Of a DNA stretch of 60,890 nt, positions 1 to 9,100 are shown one piece after another; positions within the stretch are counted from its first letter, which is position 1; every line of letters begins with the position of its first letter. The stretch comes from Welwitschia mirabilis (Eukaryota > Gnetophyta > Gnetopsida > Welwitschiales), in the NCBI GenBank assembly GCA_051453625.1, contig JBOZIK010000001.1, forward strand, positions 47,220,636 to 47,281,525. The letters run 5' to 3'. The position numbers were made by a program, and so were the translations under genes. Below the pieces are notes generated by a model that was not told the DNA's origin, ran no database searches, and saw only the letters and a program-made list of their open reading frames with translations.

Positions 1-640
1 GGAAGTGAGAAGATGTAGAGATGTGACCATTGCAAACAATGCTATCACGGAAGGCTTCTATATAAGAAGAGAAGCCTGTAGATATTTTAATCTAGGGGCA
101 TCTAATCAATTTTTATCACCATTCTACTTGTCCGTGATAGAAGTCACATTTTCATCAAAGGCATAAAACATAGCTTTATTTCTAGGGATACACCGACATA
201 TATTGAGCCATTTAGACTAACAAAATATGTCAATATTCACATTACAATGTCAATTTGACATGTCTTTTTCTTGTCTAAAACAATGGTAATGATGAATTCG
301 CGTTCCTTTCTGACAGTGTTCCCAATTGCAATCAGATTGATTATTTTCTCTTAAGAAAATAAATAAATGAATATATATTTATATACAGATGGGTTTGAAC
401 ATAAAATCAATAGTTTTATCAACAATTTGTAATTTTTCCTTATATCTACATGATATAGAACATATAAAAGGTAAGAAAATTGTTTTTGCATATATGCATA
501 AAATGAGACATGCAACAAATGTGATGAATCATTGTTACCTGAATTTCAATACTTTAATAGAAAAAGAAAACTGATTTGGTGATAGTTTTACATCTTAAGA
601 TGAATAAAAAGATCAAAATACAGAATGCATGAATAAAAAT
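1..640. other. Unassigned AT-rich DNA, possible LTR remnant
   Basis: No coding region is supported. A TATA-like stretch (TCTATATAAG, about 57-66) lies in a setting resembling an LTR promoter, and the copia relic that follows on + makes a decayed 5' LTR possible. No matching 3' LTR was found, so this stays a guess. A short imperfect tandem repeat of about 29 bp (GAATAAAAA-ATCAAAATACAG) sits at 601-660. Confidence 0.3.
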
Positions 641-911
641 ATCAAAATACAGAATGGCATCTTGGCATCTTTCACACATGGAATAGATCCTGTTGTACTT
701 TGGAACTCCTTAAAGAATAGGTGCAACAAGACATTTGGTTTGGATAAGTTTCATCTGTACTAGAGAGTCTTCAACGCAAATATGAAGAAAGGAATTTCTC
801 TTCAGGATCTTCTAGATGATATGATGGTTGTGTTTGTGAAGTCCAAGGAGTATCAAATTCCAGTATATGACATGATCAAGTGTTATGCAATTCTGAACTG
901 TCTTCTGGAAG

Positions 912-1015
912 CATGAATTGCAATTATGAAAGCTATTACCACATAAATGAGTAGCACCACTTGAATCATGAATTGCAATTATGAACGCTATTACCACATA
1001 AATGAGTAGCACCAT
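912..1015. repeat. 55-bp tandem duplication
   Basis: Two adjacent copies, starting at 912 and 967, are nearly identical (GAAAGC versus GAACGC is the visible difference). They lie in the presumed gag part of copia-1. The close identity contrasts with the heavy decay around it, so the duplication is probably recent. Confidence 0.85.
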
Positions 1016-1189
1016 GGTCTCCTTTAAAAATGTGATTGCTGCCCTTTAGCATGTAAAAGGGTGACTATAAAAGAGATGGAGCTTTGCAAATGTTTTTTTT
1101 CCAACAAAGGATCGAGGCAAACCAAAGAGATGGTGAGATGTGATCAAAGTCAAGGGAGAAGCAGAAGCAGAAGCAGAAGACTCTGATGA

Positions 1190-1690
1190 CAGAAATGCAG
1201 AGTGCCCATTCCATGAGGAGGAACATGCAAGGGAAGGATGCTTGAATTTCATTCCAATAGACCCATGTGCACTGAAGTCAAAGGAACAAGGAGGTGCTGT
1301 GTGGCTTGTTGACATAAGTGCATCCTTTTTGTCCTAACAGTCAGATTTCTGCTTAACACAGCCAGTTAACTCTAGCGTTGTTTATGCTGCCAATGAGAAA
1401 TCTCTATTTTGGGGCTTAGAAGCATTGGGCTTAACATGTACTGTTGAAGCAGCTCCTTCCAAAGTAAATCAAGCAAAAGGGTGAGGATGCTTGACTTTCA
1501 TTATAACTGAAGTATGTGTGCTGCAGTTAAATGATCAAAGAGATCATGTGTGGCTTATTGACACAAGTGCATCATTTGTGCCCTAACAGATCAGATATCT
1601 GCTCACTTCAAGCTTTTATCTGCTCACTCCAAGCTGTTACCTCTACCATTCTGTATGCTTTAGAAGCATTGTGCTACAACATGTACTGTT
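1190..1690 (+). pseudogene. Copia protease region, duplicated in tandem
   Basis: Copia proteases carry a W-[IL]-[LV]-D-[ST]-G-A-S motif. Here 1300-1335 reads VWLVDISASF and 1549-1585 reads VWLIDTSASF. Both have the glycine of DSGAS/DTGAS replaced. The DNA after each motif also matches between copies: CCCTAACAG, TCAGAT-TCTGCT, then TTAGAAGCATTG and ACATGTACTGTT. A segment of roughly 250 bp was therefore duplicated head to tail. An A/E-rich stretch at 1150-1180 precedes the first copy. Both copies are broken by stops. Confidence 0.6.
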
Positions 1691-1909
1691 AAGGATGATG
1701 GTGAACGCCGTCAAACATGTTCTTGAGGAGACCAAAAGATTGATTTGTCATGCAACTTGATACCTTGGAGCTAGACATCTCTAGTGGAGATGAAGACAAG
1801 CAAAGGATTCCTCACCTTTCTGTATGGAAAGAAGGCAGGTAGCATGTACACTTCATAACCTCTTGCATGCACTAAGAAGGAAAATGTAGCGGCTACTATA
1901 ATAAAAGAG

Positions 1910-2590
1910 GAAGAGGTAGATCTGTGGCATGAGTGTTTGAGACATAGTGGCCACTCCTGTTTGAAAGTACGTGAATGAACTTTTGTATGGATTCCATTGT
2001 TGGCAAACCTAGTAGAATGAACTTTTGTAGGGATAGAGTATTTGCAGTTTTTAAAGTGTTAGTTGATAAGGTCAAAACGCAAATGGGTATAAGATTAAAT
2101 CATTTTGCTTGCTGATAGTGGAGTGGAGTATACCTCCAAACTGTTTGCTGATTTTTGTAGAGAAAACAAAATTCGTTACAGACACTCCTCCTGGTTCCCC
2201 TCAAGAAAATAGTGTGGTGGTTGCAGGTGCATCTTTAACTAAAATATTTTGGGCTCAAGTTACAATGACTACTGTGTAGAGAGCAACCAGAAGTTACAAT
2301 ACAGAGGAAGATGATGCATATTTGTTGGTGATGGTGAGTACAACCTTGGTTTTAGATTGCTGAATCCTAAAGCTAAGCTATCTCTTAGATCACTTGATGT
2401 GAAATTTAGAGAAACCCTAATGTTCTTTGGCTGAGATGATAAGATCAGGATGTCTCTTATCTTGGGCTTTTGCTATAGTGTAACAGATCTTTCAAACTGA
2501 TGGAGAAAACAAAGTATAGAAAGAATGAGTGGCAAATCAAAATCTGACCATTTAAAGTGAACGATGAAAATGGAGACAAATCTGATATTT
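1910..2590 (+). pseudogene. Copia GAG-pre-integrase and integrase remnant
   Basis: At about 1918-1970 a frame reads DLWHECLRHSGHSCLKV, which fits the pre-integrase zinc-finger start (LWH-RLGH) of copia integrases. At 2110-2230 the frame reads SGVEYTSKLFADFCRENKI, matching the conserved D-x-G-x-E-[YF] block that holds the second catalytic acid. Next comes a P-x-Q-E-N-x-V block, fitting the third catalytic E region. At 2310-2430 the frame reads GFRLLNPKAKLSLRSLDVKF, which matches the copia region after integrase (YRLWDP...RS-DV-F). Several stops and frame changes show it is dead. The TRIM at 2598 interrupts the element just downstream. Confidence 0.75.
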
Positions 2591-2597
2591 CACATAG

Positions 2598-2702
2598 TGT
2601 TGTGTATGCACTCCCCATGCCCAGCCTAACAAGGGGGTGAAATATGGTGGGGTCTAGTTTCCATCTAAGTCATGGCTTTTGGTGATGGTAAAGGGCCCAA
2701 CA
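2598..2702 (+). repeat. TRIM 5' LTR
   Basis: It begins TGTTGTGTATGC and ends GGGCCCAACA. It is preceded by CATAG at 2593-2597 and followed within three bases by the tRNA-Met primer-binding site. Confidence 0.92.
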
Positions 2703-2704
2703 AT

Positions 2705-2716
2705 TGGTATCAGAGC
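2705..2716 (+). other. TRIM primer-binding site (tRNA-iMet)
   Basis: TGGTATCAGAGC, complementary to the 3' end of initiator tRNA-Met, is the usual primer site of plant copia and TRIM elements. Here it is a perfect match. Confidence 0.93.
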
Positions 2717-2803
2717 CATGGTTATTGGCTGGTCTCGGGTTCAAGTCTCCCCGGTGGCTTCCTGGTTCATATGAGCACTTGGCATGTGGATCGAAGGGGA
2801 GAT

Positions 2804-2916
2804 TGTTGTGTATGCGCTCCCCATGCCCAACCCGACAAGTGGGTGAAATATGATGGGATCCAGTTTCCACCTAAGTCATGTCCTTTGGTGTGATGGTAAA
2901 AGGCAAGGGCCCAACA
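2804..2916 (+). repeat. TRIM 3' LTR
   Basis: It matches the 5' LTR along its length with a few extra bases near its end (GTGATGGTAAAAGGCAAGGGCC). It is preceded by the purine tract GAAGGGGAGA and followed by the second CATAG at 2917-2921. Confidence 0.92.
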
Positions 2917-3179
2917 CATAGCACTAGCACAGACGAACAAGGACAACTAGTAAATACCTTTTCTCACCATGTAAGATCTCCACTGGGGTCACCTGTCCTC
3001 CTGATAGATATTCTCAAGCTTTGTATTATGTTTTATACATGGATTGTGAAGGACTTGAAACAGTTGAAGAGGTCCTTTCCTTGTTACTGCAACCCAATGC
3101 AAAGAAGCCATGGAGGAAGAATGGATTTTCTTGGGTCAGAATAAGAGGTGGAACTTGAATAACTCCTGAAGGGGCTCGA

Positions 3180-3480
3180 GGCACTACCAAACACATGGCT
3201 ATTCAAGTTAAAGAATGAGGAAACAGGAAGAAACATTACAAGGCTAGACTGGTGGCAAAAAGCTTTTCAGGAAAGCCAAACATTGATGTTTCCAGAGTAT
3301 TTTCTCCTTCGTGAAACATTGTTCTACAATCTTGTTTTGTCTCTAGTTGCAGGTCTGGATTTGTGGTTAGAATAACTGGATGTCAAAAATGCATTTTTGA
3401 TTCTTTAATGGTGACTTACATGATGACATTTACATGTATCAGCATAAAAGGTGCATGAGCTAGCAACAATCTCATTTTCT
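3180..3480 (+). pseudogene. Copia reverse transcriptase, N-terminal part (copia-1)
   Basis: At 3235-3300 the frame reads YKARLVAKSFS and then IDVSRVFSP, the hallmark start of copia RT (YKARLVAKGF...VFSPV). At 3345-3400 it reads LVAGLDLWLE, a stop, and LDVKNAF, matching the conserved L-E-Q-[LM]-D-V-K-[TN]-A-F block that holds the first catalytic Asp. NGDLHDDIYMYQ follows at about 3405-3440 in a shifted frame, matching G-D-L-x-E-x-[IV]-Y-M-x-Q. It belongs to the same polyprotein as the integrase upstream, with the TRIM lying between them. Confidence 0.85.
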
Positions 3481-3739
3481 TAATTCTCTAAAAGAAAAGA
3501 CTGTATGGCTTAATACAGCCGCCTAAATAGTGGTGTAGAAGTTTGATGCCATTATTGGTGCACTGTAAGTGATTTTGATCATTTTGTGTAGTTCTTTGGA
3601 AGTGTCATAGGTATATTTGTAACTTCACTGGTGTATGTGAATTGCATGCCGATTGCAGTAAATTAAAAGATTGAAATAAGAGGGATCAAAACTAAAATGA
3701 GCAAACATTTTGCAATGTTATGGAATGATTGTGTATGTC

Positions 3740-4560
3740 CTTAAGAATGTGTTTCACATCATTTAACACCCCTGACTATCACAACTAGTGAAGACTAGAG
3801 GTTAGAGGGGACAAGAATACTTGGGAGAAAATAAATGCAAGTTGCTGTTACAGAAGTTAAATCACTAACTGAAGAAAACAACAATGCATCTAACTATCCA
3901 ACACAAGTCACTAAAGAACTTACTTGGCTGTTACCTAATTAATATCAAACTGTGAATTATGTATACATAAGAATTGTGAAATGTTAATCTACAATGTACT
4001 ATGATGCACAATTTCAGAAATAGGAAATAAAATATTATTAAGTCAATGTATTGAATAAGTACATTACTTACATTGAAGGCTTGGACACAAGGTTTGGACC
4101 CCAACTAACCAGATGAGGGAAGGGACTTGGCTCCAAGTCTCTCCTAGTGGTCTTCTCAACACTTGCTACTTTCATCACGTCGTACATGTCATTGGGAAGA
4201 TCACTTTGCAAGGATAAGCCTCTTACTTAAATAGCTTTTGGTTCCGTGGGAGTTAGAGCAGAACTTATACAAGTGGCTACATAACTACCCTATGGCTACT
4301 TGCATTGGTTGGTGACTACAAGAAGCAACAAGTTCGGGAAAATTTAGGGTTGCTCCTTCGTCACTAGGTAGTGGTAAGTAGCAACGATTACAAAAGAAGG
4401 CATCATTGGGTGTCACTAGGCAATTGGATGTGGCGACGAGTGTAGTCTTTGACAGATGAAGGCATCACTAGGCAACAATAAGTAGTGACGGTTTTGACTC
4501 AAACAATTTCACTTTGTTTTCGTCACATTGTTGCATCTCTTGCATGCTTCTTTTAACATT
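3740..4560 (-). repeat. LTR-like dispersed repeat, copy 1
   Basis: It is the reverse complement of a related copy at about 15330-16100. Shared blocks include GCAAGGATAAGCC with a nearby TTTAA(G/A)TAAG TATA-like box, CTTCTTTTGTG/CACAAAAGAAGG, and an ACATTGTAGATTA block. It sits between the two RT pieces of copia-1 and so is an insertion, perhaps a solo LTR. No target duplication could be defined at this level of decay. Confidence 0.5.
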
Positions 4561-4659
4561 CTTCATGCGAACCTGTAATCTTATAGACACACTCAAGATT
4601 ACCACTATTAGTGTCTTTCATGGCCTTCATTTTGCATCTATCACAATGGAACATCCATA

Positions 4660-4880
4660 GCAAGCTGAAGAGATTCTTGTCATGAAGATACATAAAGACA
4701 GAAATCAGTAGAAGTCAAGGTTAAGACAACTTGAATACATTGGCAAGGTGATGAAATGTTTTGGCATGCATGATGCCAAGCTTATAAAGACTCCTCTGGC
4801 TTCTTACTCTCAGCTATCACAGAAAGACAATCTAAATTCAAAAAAGGCAGCTTACAAAGTTGGAATGTCTTTTATATATC
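4660..4880 (+). pseudogene. Copia reverse transcriptase C-terminal part (copia-1)
   Basis: The frame at 4680-4870 reads KIHKDRNQ, then QLEYIGKVMKCFGMHDAKLI, then TPLASYSQLSQKD. This matches the conserved copia stretch between RT and RNase H (G-[MI]-[EK]-I-x-R-x-R, Q-x-x-Y-[IV]-x-[KR]-[VI]-L-x-[KR]-F-x-M-x-x-[AS]-K-[PL]-[VI]-x-T-P-L). The RNase H part beyond 4880 is not recognisable. Confidence 0.82.
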
Positions 4881-5991
4881 TATTCTTTGATCAACATTTA
4901 TTTTAATGTTGACTTTATGGTGTAGTTAGTCTTTGTTATGTGAACATCAGCTTTGGTAATCGAATAGTGACTTGGTGTCATGTCAATGTTATGTCAGGGC
5001 TTTTAATCGTAATGAAAATAATTGTAAAAATGCATTGGGGTAGAGGAAGGCATTAAGGTGAATGGAAGTGAAGGTTTCAGGAGCTGGCTTTGGGTTTCTT
5101 ATGTTGCAGCTATTGTTTTGTTTGCAATATGTTGCTAAAAGTATCAGATAGAACTTGTGTACTTAAATTTCTTAGAAGATTTTAAGAGAGCTTTGTTCTG
5201 TTCCCACAGACGCAAGGTAGAAAGGACACCAACCTTGTTAAATCCTTGTGTTCCTTTTTTCTTTTCTTTTCTTTTCTTGTCGTCTATATAGCTTCTGTAG
5301 CACAATTTTGTAACAGTGCAACAGAAAGTTCCGTCTTATTGGTAAGGAATCTTAGTTATTGGAGGAGGGCATTTTACACTCCTTTGAGGAACTACGAGAA
5401 TATGGATTACGAGTGTATAGAAAGTCCATACAAAGAAGAATTTTGCATATTTTATGAAAACTACGATAATATCTGAGAACCAAAACTTCAAAAGGAACAA
5501 CTTGGGAGAGTTGTTACATAAGCAATGGAGCATGGCATATGAATAGTGCATCTCTCAGTTCCATGGAAGGTGGCTAGATTTGTCATCAATAAGAAGAATT
5601 GTTGGTATGAGGTTATGATCTTCCTTCTTAACCTTGTGTTCTTTTATGTTTTAATGTTTACTATATGTATAAAAAAGGGTATCCTTTCTTAATCTAATAA
5701 AGATACTTTGTACAATATTAAAAAGGGGTTATAAAATAATCAACGTAACTTTAGGTTTGAACCCTAGGTAAAAGAGAGGTTTGTATTAAGGGATGTGTAT
5801 GCATTTGTGAAGTGCCTTGTACACCCTACTGCTACTCGTTTAAGTATAGCTTATGTTTCTGTTTTCACTGTTAATCAAAAGGCTGCAAACTTTATGTGCT
5901 GTGGCTTACTGTTACTTCTGTTTTGCTGTTTTATTCTTGCTTTTGCTGTGCTTTTATAAGAAAAAATTTCCCCTGCATTGAAAATTGCAAG
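4880..5991. other. Unassigned DNA between copia-1 and the host gene exons
   Basis: No supported gene is present. A short open frame at 5246-5476 has no family resemblance I recognise. The segment may hold copia-1's 3' LTR or the upstream intron of the host gene, but neither repeat structure nor coding signal settles it. Confidence 0.3.
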
Positions 5992-6104
5992 TTATGAATC
6001 AGACTACCTTGCTTAAAACATATCAATCTACAAGATTTCGAAGTATTAAAAAATCTGCTCTTGAGCAAGCTGGAAAGGCAGATTATGTTGTTTCCATGTG
6101 GAAG
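5992..6104 (+). CDS. Tentative exon of the host gene
   Basis: The open frame reads TRFRSIKKSALEQAGKADYV, then VSMWK, and ends at AAG|GTGAAC, a good donor in phase 0 that fits the next exon. The acceptor is uncertain: TTGCAAG|TT at 5991 or AATCAG|ACT at 6002 are both possible. The peptide is plausible as real protein (K/A/E-rich helix ending in a Trp), but the weak acceptor makes this the least secure exon. Confidence 0.42.
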
Positions 6105-9100
6105 GTGAACCTGTGTTTGTGCATGCACCTGTGTACATTTGCATATGTGTCTTATGAAAATAGGAAAAGAAAGTCAAGAAAAGAAGGGGAAAAAGAAAAG
6201 GGGTAGAAATCAAAAATGGAACATCAATTAGGGACATGAATTTATGAGGAAAAACCTCCAATGCGGAGGGAAAAGCCTTGGGAAGCAAGCAGGTCTATTA
6301 TTCTGCAGAAATGCCCAGAGCCACTTCAGAATGAAGCCATTCACTCTCAATCACATCATACAAACAGATCCCCATAACAGGGGTTTAGATAGATTGCCTT
6401 TGCCAAAAGCCCCTTATGTCCCATTAGGATTACAACCCCTATTCTTCTTATATACATAGATGTTTAAACAACATCACATGATGTTAAAAGGAAAGTCCCC
6501 TCAACATGAGTCTACAATACCACTTACATTATGGGATACAACCTAACATGGGAATAAAACATAGGCTAAAATATGACAAGTTGGTCTTTAAATTCAATAA
6601 TGCATGTGTGCTTGTGTGTGCATGTGCGTGTGCATGTGCGTATGCGGAAATTAACTCTAGGTTTAAGTAGACACAAGGATACCAAGTGACTTTAAGAATA
6701 AATGTGAAAATAACTTAGTGATAGATGGCTTGCTGATGTGAATCTTGGAGATGTCCTGAAGAGTGTCCTGTCTCTCATGGAGTGATGAAATTGTTGTGAG
6801 TAGTATCGATTTTGATCGATTTGATGTTCTTCCAAGGGAAATGCACAAGATAGAATAGCATTCTAGATCCTGTGATACAAAACATGCCACATTAAAATGG
6901 ATATTTTATGAAAGTGAGCTAGTAGGACACCTTCAATTAAGTCTCTGAATGTTGGGGAAATCATATTCCATATTACGATAGTTGATTTGAGATCATGCAG
7001 AATACCTGTTTGAGAACATTAACCAGTAAACAATATGAATGAAGGTGCTACGGTTATCCATAGATTGTTTGCTTTGGCACAGGTTGTGCTTTTGCAATTG
7101 CCTCTTATTAATAATGAACACTAGAAGACTTTCCAGGCCTTTAGTTGTATTGGTATCTAAGTTTAATTGAGTATTGTTTCATTTATACTTGACATTTAAC
7201 TTCGAATGTTTATTCATTGAAAGTTTTCTGCTTTTTGTATCTGCTGTTACTACGGGGGCTGATTCTTGTATTTTATCAGGCTGCAGTTGTAAATCCTGCT
7301 ATGGAAGCTGCTGTAAAAATTCTGAAAAGGTTTGCTGCTGATGTCTTTCATGGAAAGGTTCAAAAAGATATGTTGAGGCATGGGTCACCTTGGAGGCATC
7401 CACCAGATCCATCTGATGAATACACGTGTCATCAGTGGGCTAAACTGCAGCTGATGGATTATATTCAGGCATTGATTAATTGTGAATACGGGGTGAGATT
7501 ATCATTCTGATGTTTTTTAGCTTCTTGCTAAAAGTTGTGTTTCCTTTTTAAAGTTGGATGATCTTTTTTTCCATAGTCAAAAAAACTGTTATTGATATTG
7601 CTTAATTTTTCCAGACCTTAATTCGAAGAAACATGTAATGAAATTTTAGCACTTTGTTAGTGATATCTCTCAATTTTGCAGTGAATTCTATTATCATGTT
7701 TACTGGAAGATATCTTAGATGTGTCATATAAAGTAACTTACCTGAAGTGCATGTCTTCTTATAGGGAACTAAAACAATAGAATGAGCAATGCCAACACAG
7801 AATCTCTTGACTATATAGCTCACAGATATGTTAACTGTTAAGATTTCAGATTTGTCTACAAAGATGGTAATATCAGATCCACTTACAAATGCTATATATC
7901 AATGTGTGGTGTAACAAACTTTTAAATATATCAGATGATAAATCTAGCACTTCTTCATGTTTCAGTAAAAATGATAACTCTTAGAGCGAAACTAAACAAA
8001 CCTAGCTTAGTGCCTGAGAATATTGTAAAATCATAAACAAATTCAAAACAAGACAAGCACAGAATTTAATGGCTCAGATTTCTTCTACTTCCCTCTCAGG
8101 GTGAATCAAAATTCACAGCCCTTCGTTCCCTCTTGTTCAATCAATCTTGCTTTGCAAAGGGAATCAACAAACCTGACATCCAAAGCTCTAGCAATGAGTC
8201 TTTTAATCTTTCCATGGCTTATGTTCAACTATACAAGAAGAACAGGGATGCTGAGGACGTGCCTTTAGTACAGATTCAGCCTTTAGATACAGGAAGATAC
8301 ATAACAACAGAGAGGCTTAGGTATATTGATGATTTAGTAAACATAGAAAGGAAAATATGTCACAAATTTTATTGGCTGCTACTTAACATGTATTTTAGGG
8401 ATAGAGTATGAAGAAAAAGTAGTAGTTCAATGATGAACGCCAAGAAGCAAGGATGGCTCTAAAGTGCCAAACAAAGTCAATAAAAAATAAAAAATAAAAA
8501 ATTAAATCCTACAAGAATCTGATTCGCAATAAAAGGAGACCAAAAAAGACACTCAAAATTATTACATCTGCTTAAAAAAGAACCAAGGAATTTTTGGAAG
8601 TGCTTTGAAAACAGACAAATTATAGAATATTATTTTTCTTTTAAAGATATCCAGAATTTGTATCAAGAGTCTTTGGAACTTAGATAGGACATTGTCCCTT
8701 TCATTTGAGGAAGCTTCTAAAAGAATCCAGAGACTAGCTTCCAGAAGGTAGCAGATGTAGAAGGTTTATAGTGAGGAATGTTAAAGGGGGATCGATTTCT
8801 TGTTTGGGAAGCGATTTGTAAAAAACTCAAAACATGTGTTAGTTTAAATTGGACAAAGAATGGTGTACTAGCAAAGCTGTTATCTTGTTTAAAAAGGGAA
8901 ATAAATGAGATTTAAATATTTACAAATTGATGGTAATTAGAAATATTTTTTGCAAAACTTCTAGGAATTATCATTGAAGCAAGGTTTGGTAGATGGGCAA
9001 AGAAAAATTAAACTCAAGGCAATTTTGTAAGCAAGCTTTCAGTAATATCATTCTATAGTAGATTATTTGATGACCTTAAAGCATCTTATTGATGAAGGCA

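Larger units (their letters stand above)
2598..2916 (+). mobile_element. Complete TRIM (miniature LTR retrotransposon)
   Basis: This 319-bp element has two LTRs (2598-2702 and 2804-2916, both TGTTGTGTATG... to ...CCCAACA). Its primer-binding site, TGGTATCAGAGC at 2705-2716, matches the initiator-Met tRNA site exactly. A polypurine tract (GAAGGGGAGA, about 2793-2802) lies directly before the 3' LTR. The insertion is bounded by a perfect 5-bp duplication CATAG (2593-2597 and 2917-2921). There is no coding capacity, as expected for TRIM/SMART elements, which depend on proteins supplied in trans. The LTRs differ by scattered substitutions and a few short indels (105 versus 113 bp), so the insertion is not very recent, but all landmarks survive. 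Confidence 0.93.
640..4880 (+). mobile_element. Decayed Ty1/copia retrotransposon (copia-1)
   Basis: Copia-order domains can be followed on + through many stops and frameshifts: a protease-like motif near 1300, a GAG-pre-integrase motif near 1930, the integrase core near 2110-2230, the RT N-terminal part at 3230-3450 and the RT C-terminal part at 4670-4870. The body is interrupted by a complete TRIM (2598-2916) and by an LTR-like dispersed repeat (about 3740-4560). No LTR pair could be identified, so the outer limits are approximate. It is certainly non-functional. The order PR-IN-RT distinguishes copia from Gypsy. Confidence 0.8.

Noticed and set aside
1046-1337. Overlapping open frames on both strands near 1.1-1.3 kb.
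   Set aside because: They are chance frames across the copia gag-protease relic. The + frame is only partly the true polyprotein frame.
2670-3144. Three open frames over the TRIM.
   Set aside because: They lie on LTR, primer-site and purine-tract sequence. TRIMs have no coding capacity.
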